The notes: a model not told the origin generated them from the sequence alone. A stretch of DNA of 9,113 bases from an uncultured Bacilli bacterium (GCA_947589375.1 CANQAO010000043.1:1-9113); one strand, 5' to 3'; shown: positions 1-5,636, counted from the stretch's first letter. Program-made: numbers and translations.

Positions 1-555
1 TGTTATAGCTGAGAATAAAATACTTTCAAAAATGAATTGTTCATTTTCATCATATACGAATTCATAAGGTTTAGTAAAGCCAGCAGCTTTAGACATATAT
101 GCTAAAATGTATTTTAATTCCTTATTGCTTTCCATAGTTTGTAAGTAATGATATAGATATAAAATTGAATTATAAGCATTTTCATCTTTATCATCACTTA
201 AACGTTCTTTAAGTTCATCGACAATATTATGTAATAATTCTTTTTGTTTTAATTCTAAACCACTAAAAATAACATTGTTGTCACCAAGATCGCTTTTAGC
301 TGAATTTTCAAATAAACTATTTACTCGTGTTTCAACATCCATAATATAATCAGTATCAACTTTAATGTTTTCAATTTCTTCAGCAGATTTAACACCTAAG
401 ATGTTTAATAAAATGACTTTTTTATCTTTTGGCCATTTATTAATATCGTCTAATTCTAAATAATTATAAATCATTTGTCTAGAAACACCTAAGCATTTAG
501 CTAATTTAACCTTTGAAATTCCTAATTCTTTTAATATTTCATTTAACCTTTCCAT
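1..555 (-). CDS. HTH-domain protein, N-terminal 185 residues (runs off the left edge)
   Basis: The frame is open from the ATG at 555-553 to base 1 with no stop, so the C-terminus lies outside the window. The start is supported by an AGGGAGGG ribosome binding site at 563-570, 7 nt upstream, and a strong promoter just before it. Residues about 5-33 form a helix-turn-helix of the XRE/Cro type; the recognition-helix region reads GVSRQMIYNYL. Residues 34-70 (WPKDKKVILLNILGV) look like the small helices that complete such a domain. The rest is acidic and mostly helical (KQKELLHNIVDELKERL near 118-134), with no enzyme motif I recognise. Seen: the HTH and the promoter. Inferred: a DNA-binding regulator with a C-terminal sensing or oligomerisation region. 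It lies directly downstream of a ToxI-like repeat RNA, where a ToxN-type toxin would be expected, but its sequence does not resemble ToxN. A function linked to that RNA is possible but unproven. Confidence 0.8.
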   Translation of the reverse strand, partial: MERLNEILKELGISKVKLAKCLGVSRQMIYNYLELDDINKWPKDKKVILLNILGVKSAEEIENIKVDTDYIMDVETRVNSLFENSAKSDLGDNNVIFSGLELKQKELLHNIVDELKERLSDDKDENAYNSILYLYHYLQTMESNKELKYILAYMSKAAGFTKPYEFVYDENEQFIFESILFSAIT

Positions 556-576
556 TTTATAACCCTCCCTATTCTA

Positions 577-604
577 ATTTTATCACAATAAAAATAAATG
601 TCAA
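577..604 (-). promoter_or_regulatory. Promoter of the HTH-protein gene
   Basis: On the minus strand a perfect -35 TTGACA (599-604) is followed by a 16-nt spacer and TAAAAT (577-582). TGA immediately precedes the -10, giving an extended -10. The expected transcription start (about 570) falls at the edge of the ribosome binding site, so the leader is only about 15 nt. The gene therefore does not depend on read-through from the repeat RNA upstream. Confidence 0.75.
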
Positions 605-633
605 GTGAAATGTAAAGTAAATGATTCACAATT

Positions 634-666
634 AAAAGAAAAAACTAGAGTTGTGCTCTCTAGTTT
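634..666 (-). terminator. Intrinsic terminator of the repeat RNA
   Basis: A 9-bp perfect stem (AAACTAGAG at 658-666 paired with CTCTAGTTT at 642-650, minus-strand sense) closes a 7-nt loop. It is followed by TTTTTTCTTTT on the minus strand. It lies between the pseudoknot repeats and the HTH gene, the position of the terminator between antitoxin RNA and toxin in type III toxin-antitoxin loci. Confidence 0.85.
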
Positions 667-668
667 CA

Positions 669-702
669 CTTTTTTCAGTTCCTCTTAAGGTGGGAATCAC
701 CT
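669..702 (-). repeat. ToxI-like repeat 2 (34 nt, H-type pseudoknot)
   Basis: In minus-strand sense, AGGTG and CACCT form a 5-bp stem around ATTCC. The loop bases TTCC pair perfectly with GGAA at 679-682, across the 5-nt linker TAAGA. This is a compact H-type pseudoknot: stem 5 bp, loop 1 nt, second stem 4 bp, loop 5 nt. An unpaired tail CTGAAAAAAG follows, ending at 669. The geometry was read directly from the sequence. Confidence 0.7.
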
Positions 703-744
703 CTTTTTTCAGTTCCTGTTATATGTTGGCCGGAATCACCAGCT
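703..744 (-). repeat. ToxI-like repeat 1 (42 nt, divergent copy)
   Basis: It shares GGTGATTCC and GGAACTGAAAAAAG exactly with repeat 2, but the middle is longer and different (GGCCAACATATAACA). The TTCC/GGAA pseudoknot pairing is retained. The first stem is weaker (TGG/CCA), or is replaced by a competing GCTGG/CCGGC hairpin with one G-T pair. The invariant tail and the variable stem suggest a copy that has diverged or changed specificity. Confidence 0.6.
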
Positions 745-751
745 TTTTTAT

Positions 752-809
752 TTGCTACGTATAGTAGCAATAATAATATATGCATTTTGCATAGCTTAAT
801 TGCTTAAGC
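752..809 (-). other. Three back-to-back hairpins at the 5' end of the ncRNA
   Basis: In minus-strand order: GCTTAA-GCAA-TTAAGC (794-809; 6 bp, GNRA tetraloop), TATGCA-AAA-TGCATA (779-793; 6 bp) directly abutting it, and TTGCTAC-TATAC-GTAGCAA (752-770; 7 bp). All stems are perfect. The first begins at the predicted transcription start, as expected for a 5' stabilising stem. None has a U-tract, so they are not terminators. They could also act as DNA dyads for a repressor. Confidence 0.6.
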
Positions 810-815
810 ACTTAT

Positions 816-843
816 AATATATACTTTTTTATTTAAAAGTCAA
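816..843 (-). promoter_or_regulatory. Promoter of the repeat ncRNA
   Basis: -35 TTGACT (838-843), 16-nt spacer, -10 TATATT (816-821) on the minus strand. A shifted -10, TATTAT, with an 18-nt spacer is also possible. The predicted start near 809 coincides with the first base of the 5' hairpin. I see no terminator between the acyltransferase gene (ends at 889) and this promoter, so read-through could add to expression. Confidence 0.6.
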
Positions 844-888
844 ATTAATAATTATAAGTAAATGTTTTTATTTTATATTGAAATCAAA

Positions 889-1914
889 TTATAAAAACTT
901 TTTAACTATTGGTATTTTCCGCAATATATAAGTCACAAGACTACATATTACGAAAATTAATATTTCTAAAACTATAACTCCAATATATGGATTAAAATCA
1001 AAAATAAATTCAGTTAAATTATAAGCTTTATTAATGATAAACCAATGGAATAAATAAACACCAAAAGTTGTCATACTAACTTCAGTAAGAACTTTCGCTG
1101 GTACTACTTTAATTTGTTTATTTTCAAAATAATATCTAATTAAGTAAAATAAACTTAATGAAGGTAATGCCGTAGTAAGCAAAGCGTAAGAATCTAATGC
1201 TAATGACTTCTCACCATTAATTAAATATGGCAAATAAATTGATAATATAAATAATATGATTGGCACAAATAAACATAAATAAGCAATGTTACGGTTTTTC
1301 TTATTCAAATCAATTTGGCTTAAATACAATCCAGCTACATAATAACCAATACAAATTGGCAATAACGCAATAGTGAAATTCACATTAAAGGATATCGGTA
1401 AATACTCACTGATAATTGGAAGACACGATGGTATTAATAAACAAATAATTATAAAAGCTCGATAATCAACTAGTTTAAAATTTTTAACCATTTTTTGAAT
1501 AAAAGGTGTTACTAAATATAAACCTATTAGCATATACAAATACCAATACGGAAGAATGATTGATTTACTAAATAAGGCCGGGAAAAAGCTCAAAAGAGAT
1601 TTTGAGGAATCTCCGTTATACATAATCCAATATGCTAAAGATAACAATATTAATGGAATCACTATTCTATAAATCTTCTTAAGCATATCTTTAAAACTTG
1701 AATTTCTAGTTAAAAGTAAATAACCACTAATCATAATAAATAAAGGCACACCCATTTTACAAATAGCAAAATTAACGGAATAAAATAAATTAGTGCCTAT
1801 ATTATTTCCTGAGCCTGTTAGTACATAGCCACCAACATGATTAATGATCACAAAAAAACAAGCTAAAATTTTTAAAATATCAAGCCAGTAATATCTTGTT
1901 TTTTCTTTTATCAT
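889..1914 (-). CDS. Acyltransferase family 3 membrane protein (probable surface-polysaccharide O-acyltransferase)
   Basis: A 341-aa polytopic membrane protein with about ten hydrophobic segments, the usual size of a stand-alone acyltransferase-3 (OafA/WecH-like) protein. The N-terminus shows the family pattern: WLDILKILACFFVIINH, with an Asp at 12 and the conserved His at 26 at the end of the first membrane helix. GVPLFIMISGYLL near 55-67 matches the second conserved segment. Family members transfer acetyl or succinyl groups from the cytoplasmic acyl donor to sugars of cell-wall polymers, capsules or secondary metabolites; the acceptor cannot be read here. The ATG (1914-1912) lies 2 nt after the mnmA stop in the string TAATAATG. 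There is no convincing ribosome binding site, so translation is probably coupled to mnmA. The C-terminus is short and basic. No terminator is evident downstream. Confidence 0.88.
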   Translation of the reverse strand: MIKEKTRYYWLDILKILACFFVIINHVGGYVLTGSGNNIGTNLFYSVNFAICKMGVPLFIMISGYLLLTRNSSFKDMLKKIYRIVIPLILLSLAYWIMYNGDSSKSLLSFFPALFSKSIILPYWYLYMLIGLYLVTPFIQKMVKNFKLVDYRAFIIICLLIPSCLPIISEYLPISFNVNFTIALLPICIGYYVAGLYLSQIDLNKKNRNIAYLCLFVPIILFILSIYLPYLINGEKSLALDSYALLTTALPSLSLFYLIRYYFENKQIKVVPAKVLTEVSMTTFGVYLFHWFIINKAYNLTEFIFDFNPYIGVIVLEILIFVICSLVTYILRKIPIVKKFL

Positions 1915-1916
1915 TA

Positions 1917-3008
1917 TTAATCACTACTTTCACTAATAACTTCTTTGATAATGCCCCCACCTAGACATTCTTCACCATTATAGAATACACAAGCTTGTCC
2001 AGGTGTTACGCTTTTTACGCCTTGCGGATATTTAACTAATAAATTATTATCATCTAATTTAGAAACTGTAACATCATTGTCAGCTTGTCGATATCTGAAT
2101 TTAGCTGTACATTTTTCAGGAATATCATCTAATAAGTTAACATCTTCAATAATAGCTGCGTAACTTAATAGATATTTATTTTCATCGCCCATAGCAACAT
2201 ATAATATATTGTTTTCTAAATCCTTTTTAGCTACAAACATTCTTTCCTTTGTACCACCAATATTAAGTCCCCTTCTCTGACCTAAAGTATAATACATAAG
2301 GCCAATATGTTTACCTAATATTTTTCCATTATCAATATCGATAATATCACCAGGGGTATTTGGTAAATAGTTTTCTAAAAATTTAGTAAAGTTACGTTCG
2401 CCGATAAAACAAATACCAGTTGAATCTTTTTTATCAGCTGTAATTAAATCATATTCTTCCGCAATTTTTCTTACCTCGGGCTTTGTCATCTCCCCTATTG
2501 GAAATAAAACATTTTCTAACTGTTTTTTGGAAACTTGTGATAAAAAATAAGTTTGATCTTTATTATTATCAACGCCTCTTAATAATTTACCATCTTTCAT
2601 CCTCGCATAATGCCCAGTAGCAATATAATCAGCCCCTAGTTTTTTAGCTTCTTTGACAAACATATCAAATTTAATATATTTATTACACATAATATCTGGA
2701 TTAGGGGTCCTACCCTTTTTTAGTTCGTCTAAAAAATAGGTAAACACATAATCCCAATACTCTTTGACAAAATCGACACGATGAAGTGGTATATTTAATT
2801 TTTCACATACTTTTACCGCATCATTATAATCTTGTTCCTGCGGACAAATATCATTATTTAAATCAGGATTGCCTAAATAGTCACCATTAACACTAGTATC
2901 CCAATTACGCATGAATAAACCGATTACTTCGTAACCTTGTTTTTGAAGCATAATAGCAGCTACACTGCTATCTACTCCCCCACTCATACCAATTACCACT
3001 TTTGTCAT
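1917..3008 (-). CDS. mnmA: tRNA-specific 2-thiouridylase MnmA
   Basis: MnmA (363 aa, normal length) forms 2-thiouridine at the wobble position 34 of tRNA Lys, Glu and Gln. It adenylates the base and inserts sulfur from a persulfide relay in the cytoplasm. Diagnostic features: the PP-loop SGGVDSS (9-15), MRNWD (33-37), the first catalytic Cys in NPDIMC (Cys108), GHYAR (132-136), and the second catalytic Cys in DSTGIC (Cys200). GQRRGLNIGG (243-252) leads into the C-terminal beta-barrel region. The chosen start is ATG at 3008-3006, 5 nt after AGGTGG (3014-3019). An in-frame GTG at 3017 would add MVF but lies inside that ribosome binding site, so it is not the start. A short-leader promoter precedes it. 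It is followed almost immediately by an acyltransferase gene, an unusual partner for this housekeeping enzyme. Confidence 0.97.
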   Translation of the reverse strand: MTKVVIGMSGGVDSSVAAIMLQKQGYEVIGLFMRNWDTSVNGDYLGNPDLNNDICPQEQDYNDAVKVCEKLNIPLHRVDFVKEYWDYVFTYFLDELKKGRTPNPDIMCNKYIKFDMFVKEAKKLGADYIATGHYARMKDGKLLRGVDNNKDQTYFLSQVSKKQLENVLFPIGEMTKPEVRKIAEEYDLITADKKDSTGICFIGERNFTKFLENYLPNTPGDIIDIDNGKILGKHIGLMYYTLGQRRGLNIGGTKERMFVAKKDLENNILYVAMGDENKYLLSYAAIIEDVNLLDDIPEKCTAKFRYRQADNDVTVSKLDDNNLLVKYPQGVKSVTPGQACVFYNGEECLGGGIIKEVISESSD

Positions 3009-3013
3009 AAATA

Positions 3014-3019
3014 CCACCT
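3014..3019 (-). promoter_or_regulatory. Ribosome binding site that fixes the mnmA start
   Basis: AGGTGG on the minus strand, 5 nt before the ATG at 3008. It contains the upstream in-frame GTG (3015-3017) and so excludes it as start. Confidence 0.8.
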
Positions 3020-3026
3020 ATACATT

Positions 3027-3056
3027 ATTTTAACACGTATAATACTAGTTAGTAAA
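3027..3056 (-). promoter_or_regulatory. Probable mnmA promoter
   Basis: -35 TTTACT (3051-3056), 18-nt spacer, -10 TAAAAT (3027-3032) preceded directly by TGT (extended -10). The predicted start is near 3020, so the leader is about a dozen nt. It lies downstream of the hairpin that ends the SDR operon, which fits separate transcription of mnmA. Confidence 0.5.
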
Positions 3057-3079
3057 TAGAAAAACATTAATATATTAAT

Positions 3080-3109
3080 AGAAAAACGATAAAAAATTAT
3101 CGCTTTTCT
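3080..3109 (-). terminator. Hairpin, probable terminator, overlapping the SDR stop codon
   Basis: A 13-bp stem with one G-T pair and a TTTT loop. The minus-strand arms are AGAAAAGCGATAA and TTATCGTTTTTCT. The last SDR codons and its TAA stop form the upstream arm. The T-run lies inside the downstream arm and only TATTAATA follows, so termination may be weak. Confidence 0.5.
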
Positions 3110-4119
3110 ATTTCGAAATATTCAATAGTTCTTTTAAAACCTTCTAAAGTATTATATTTTGGTTTCCACCCAAGCTTACATAACTTACTCATATCTAATA
3201 TACCATAAGACAAATTAGATACGCCTTTGTTTTCTTTTGGAATATTAAATGTTAATTTCAAATCTTTACCACTGGCTTTTATAATTGTCCTAGCTAAATC
3301 TTTAATTGAAATTATACATCTATCATCAGCTATATTATATACGACATCATCTGAATTTAAAAGCACATAAAACATACCAGATATTACATCTGAAATATAG
3401 ATATATGATCTTATCGCACTACCATCACTATTTAAACAAATATCACGATTGTTCATAACATCATTTAAGAAGCATGTTTGTACTCTACTATCATTTAAAC
3501 TCATGCCCGGTCCATATACATAAGCAGGTCTTACAATTTTAATATTTAAACCTTTTTCAGCTTGATATGTGGCGCAGAAAGTTTCTCCGGCCCTCTTACC
3601 TTCTGAATAACAAGAACGTGCATTTACTGGATTTAATAAGCCTGTATCGTCTTCTTTAAAAGCACATTTTTCAGTTATAGGTTCACCATAAGCTTCTCTT
3701 GAAGATACAAACATATAAGTTGCATTTTTAATACTGGCTAAATCCAAAGTGTTCATCGTTCCAATTGTATTCGCTTTAATGACACTAATAGGATGATTTT
3801 TCATTATATCTGGTGACGCTGGACTAGCGGCATGAATAATATAATCGATTTCAGCATCTATATTTATAGGATCACATACATCTTGTTCAATTATATTGAT
3901 GTTTTTAATATCATTAGGTATCTTATTTTTATTTCTAACTAATGCATAAATTTTAATATCTAAATTTTTAGTTTCATTTAAATATACTAAAGTTCGCACT
4001 AAGTAAGAACCTATCATTCCACTAGCGCCCGTGATTAAAACAGATTTGTTTTTTAATTTTTCAAAATTTATATTTTGGCCAGTTATATCTTTTAAATCTT
4101 CTTCTAATATTTTATTCAT
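3097..4119 (-). CDS. Extended SDR sugar-nucleotide epimerase/dehydratase, UDP-glucuronate decarboxylase-like
   Basis: A 340-aa NAD(P)-dependent enzyme of the extended SDR class. It has a Rossmann nucleotide-binding motif GASGMIG (31-37), the HAASPASP segment (96-103) typical of UDP-glucuronate decarboxylase (UXS) relatives, a catalytic Ser in VSSREAYGEP (139/140), and YxxxK as Tyr171/Lys175 (YSEGK). Substrate-side segments YVYGPGM and IRSYIYISDV follow. Such enzymes make UDP-xylose, dTDP-4-keto sugars and similar activated sugars; the exact substrate is not readable. The start is ATG at 4119: AGGGGA (4126-4131) sits 6 nt upstream and overlaps the TAG stop of the cytidylyltransferase gene. A 13-residue upstream extension lacks this support. 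The two genes are therefore translationally coupled and probably act on one nucleotide-activated product for the cell surface. Confidence 0.88.
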   Translation of the reverse strand: MNKILEEDLKDITGQNINFEKLKNKSVLITGASGMIGSYLVRTLVYLNETKNLDIKIYALVRNKNKIPNDIKNINIIEQDVCDPINIDAEIDYIIHAASPASPDIMKNHPISVIKANTIGTMNTLDLASIKNATYMFVSSREAYGEPITEKCAFKEDDTGLLNPVNARSCYSEGKRAGETFCATYQAEKGLNIKIVRPAYVYGPGMSLNDSRVQTCFLNDVMNNRDICLNSDGSAIRSYIYISDVISGMFYVLLNSDDVVYNIADDRCIISIKDLARTIIKASGKDLKLTFNIPKENKGVSNLSYGILDMSKLCKLGWKPKYNTLEGFKRTIEYFEIEKR

Positions 4120-4125
4120 TTTAAT

Positions 4126-4131
4126 TCCCCT
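4126..4131 (-). promoter_or_regulatory. Ribosome binding site that fixes the SDR start
   Basis: AGGGGA on the minus strand, 6 nt before ATG at 4119, overlapping the stop codon TAG (4130-4132) of the upstream gene. This is a classic translational-coupling layout. Confidence 0.75.
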
Positions 4132-4843
4132 ATTCGCATTCAATATCTTGATTTTCAACTATAGCTTTTACTGATAAATAATCATTTTTTGTTGTTACTT
4201 TTAAATTATCGACATTTCCCATTATAGTATGTAATTCTTTACCATTTAAACGCATTAAAGTGCATGAATCAATAACCCCATCATAATTAGGATTATCTTT
4301 TCTCATTTTTTCATGTGCTTCTAATATTTCACTTAAAATAAAACTTTGTGGAGCTTGTGCGGTCAAAGAATTAGCTCTATCGATAACTTCATCTACTTGT
4401 GTTTGATTCTTAATAGTTATAATAGTTTCAATACATTGTTTACATGTAATCGCATTGCCATATTTTTTTACAGCTTCAATATTATCACTGATTACTTTAT
4501 TAGTTATAATTGGTCTAACGCCATCGTGAATTAAAACTGTTGTATCTTTAGCATATTTTTTACTTATTTCGCAAAGTCCATTATATATAGAATCCTGTCC
4601 AGTCTTTCCGCCTGAAACTACAGAAACTACTTTATCTAATTTATATTCTTTGACTAAATCTTTAACATAGTCAATATATTCTTTAAGTGTTACCACACAT
4701 ATACCATCAATATCTTTATGATTTTGAAAGTTCATTAACGTTAAAACGATTATAGGAACACCATTTATTTTTAAAAATTGTTTTGGTGTCTTAAGCCCCA
4801 TTCTTGAGCCTACTCCACCTGCAAAAATTAATGCCACATTCAT
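4130..4843 (-). CDS. IspD/TarI-family cytidylyltransferase
   Basis: A 237-aa nucleotidyltransferase that activates a phosphorylated polyol with CTP. N-terminal GGVGSRMG and KTPKQF (9-23) carry the Arg14 and Lys21 equivalents of the catalytic Arg/Lys of E. coli IspD. HDGVRP (106-111), QAPQSF (164-169 region) and NLKVTT (213-218) complete the family pattern. IspD makes CDP-methylerythritol for isoprenoids; TarI makes CDP-ribitol for wall teichoic acid. HDGVRP (IspD usually has HDAARP), the following ITNKVISDNI and the C-terminal NLKVTT read closer to TarI as I remember it. The pairing with an SDR sugar enzyme rather than isoprenoid genes also favours a surface-polymer role. TarI normally pairs with the alcohol dehydrogenase TarJ, which is absent. 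The start is ATG at 4843, 7 nt after AGGAGG; an in-frame ATG at 4864 lies upstream of that site. Confidence 0.85.
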   Translation of the reverse strand: MNVALIFAGGVGSRMGLKTPKQFLKINGVPIIVLTLMNFQNHKDIDGICVVTLKEYIDYVKDLVKEYKLDKVVSVVSGGKTGQDSIYNGLCEISKKYAKDTTVLIHDGVRPIITNKVISDNIEAVKKYGNAITCKQCIETIITIKNQTQVDEVIDRANSLTAQAPQSFILSEILEAHEKMRKDNPNYDGVIDSCTLMRLNGKELHTIMGNVDNLKVTTKNDYLSVKAIVENQDIECE

Positions 4844-4850
4844 GATTTGA

Positions 4851-4856
4851 CCTCCT
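4851..4856 (-). promoter_or_regulatory. Ribosome binding site that fixes the cytidylyltransferase start
   Basis: A perfect AGGAGG on the minus strand, 7 nt before ATG at 4843. The longer frame from 4864 would encode this site as Gly-Gly and is rejected. Confidence 0.85.
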
Positions 4857-4868
4857 ATTAACATATTT

Positions 4869-4898
4869 ATTATACCTTTTATATGTTTTATAAGTCAA
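4869..4898 (-). promoter_or_regulatory. Promoter of the cytidylyltransferase-SDR operon
   Basis: -35 TTGACT (4893-4898), 18-nt spacer, perfect -10 TATAAT (4869-4874) on the minus strand, with predicted start near 4862. The -35 lies in one arm of a 7-bp inverted repeat (TAAGTCA at 4891-4897, TGACTTA at 4911-4917), a possible operator. Confidence 0.75.
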
Positions 4899-4914
4899 GT
4901 AAAATAAATGTGAC

Positions 4915-5544
4915 TTAATTTATAATATTCATGACCATATTTAAAATTTTAGGCACTATATAAACCTCATACAAACTCGTAATAATTAATATGACTATAG
5001 AAAAAACTAAAATAACTAAATACCGATTCATAAAATTTTTGAAATTCAGTGTCTTTTTACCAGTTAGACACTGAATTAATTTAAAAGAAATAATCAAAGC
5101 ATAAGCTGATAAGATAATAAATATTAATATATTAATAACATGATGCGGAAAAGCATAAATAATTCCTAATATAAGACCTTTAAAACCATAACAAGAAATT
5201 ATACTACTGATCGAAAATCCTAAAATAAAAGCTTTCATAAAAAGCATAAAAATAATTATGAAAAAGCCAATAACCGATATACCTAAAATCCAAACGATTA
5301 AGGCAAAGCCGACTGTGAAAATTAATGTGTTCATTAGTGATGTGTCATAACTTAATTTTTCAGCTTTAACATTAGAAAAAAAGGAATGTAGATATTCAGT
5401 AACATAGGCTTTATCGTCAGCACCTAAAATTGTCGCGAATAATGATCCAGTTACGATACCAATTATCACTATCACTAATAGAAATATAAATAAATTTTTA
5501 TTAATATGAATATTTTTTCTTAACTTGTCCATATATTTTTTCAT
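4915..5544 (-). CDS. spoIIM: SpoIIM-family integral membrane protein
   Basis: A 209-aa protein, close to the roughly 215 aa of Bacillus SpoIIM, with about five or six membrane segments. TM1 lies at about 17-40; an external stretch (41-70) precedes the core. Matching landmarks are WILGISVIG (85-93), LFMKAFILGF (101-110), the FPHHVIN turn (132-138) and a C-terminal YEVYIVP. In spore formers SpoIIM anchors the SpoIID/SpoIIP peptidoglycan hydrolases in the mother-cell membrane during engulfment. Distant relatives occur in non-sporulating bacteria with unknown roles. The start is ATG at 5544 with AGGGAG (5553-5558) 8 nt upstream. It stands alone on the minus strand, divergent from the small basic protein gene. 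No other sporulation gene is visible, so a spore role cannot be assumed. Confidence 0.85.
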   Translation of the reverse strand: MKKYMDKLRKNIHINKNLFIFLLVIVIIGIVTGSLFATILGADDKAYVTEYLHSFFSNVKAEKLSYDTSLMNTLIFTVGFALIVWILGISVIGFFIIIFMLFMKAFILGFSISSIISCYGFKGLILGIIYAFPHHVINILIFIILSAYALIISFKLIQCLTGKKTLNFKNFMNRYLVILVFSIVILIITSLYEVYIVPKILNMVMNIIN

Positions 5545-5563
5545 AATTTAATCTCCCTACAAA

Positions 5564-5617
5564 ATTATATTGTTTTTAAAGAAAAATATTCCAAAAAATT
5601 TAATTTTGTATTATAAT
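5564..5617. promoter_or_regulatory. Divergent promoters with a shared -35 box
   Basis: Minus strand: -10 TATAAT (5564-5569) for the SpoIIM-like gene, with TTGGAA (5589-5594) 19 nt upstream. Plus strand: -10 TATAAT (5612-5617) for the small protein, with TTCCAA (the same 5589-5594 bases) 17 nt upstream. Both -10 boxes are perfect. The shared -35 is a weak match to TTGACA, and the 19-nt spacer is long. The two promoters could not be occupied at the same time if this reading is right. Confidence 0.5.
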
Positions 5618-5636
5618 GGATATAGTGAGGTGCGAA

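Larger units (their letters stand above)
635..809 (-). ncRNA. Structured ncRNA of about 175 nt with tandem ToxI-like pseudoknot repeats
   Basis: A complete RNA transcription unit: promoter at 816-843, predicted start near 809, three consecutive hairpins, two tandem repeats (703-744 and 669-702), and an intrinsic terminator. No open reading frame of note lies inside. Each repeat contains GGTGATTCC, then GGAACTGAAAAAAG. The 34-nt repeat resembles, as I recall it, the 36-nt ToxI repeat of Pectobacterium: both start AGGTGATT, continue with an ACCTT/AAG block, and end in an A-rich single-stranded tail where ToxN cuts. Established knowledge: in type III toxin-antitoxin systems such repeats are pseudoknots that wrap and inhibit the endoribonuclease ToxN/AbiQ. 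Inference: this is a ToxI-family or analogous RNA. A matching toxin gene is not visible, so an orphan antitoxin, a decoy or an unrelated regulatory RNA remain possible. The 333-nt region 556-888 holds only this unit and the HTH promoter. Confidence 0.65.

Noticed and set aside
669..744. CRISPR array
   Set aside because: Only two units, of unequal length. The shared parts form internal pseudoknots, there are no equal-sized spacers, and no cas gene is nearby.
669..744. PreQ1-type or other pseudoknot riboswitch
   Set aside because: The repeats lack the preQ1 consensus, are duplicated, and end in a constitutive terminator. The downstream gene has its own promoter after that terminator, so a switch would not control it.
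3061..3092. Short direct repeat of AGAAAAAC around TTAATATATTAA
   Set aside because: Explained by AT-rich low complexity next to the terminator hairpin; too short to support a mobile-element or attachment-site call.
4346..4534. 62-aa open frame on the plus strand
   Set aside because: It lies entirely antisense inside the conserved cytidylyltransferase gene, has no ribosome binding site and shows no domain.
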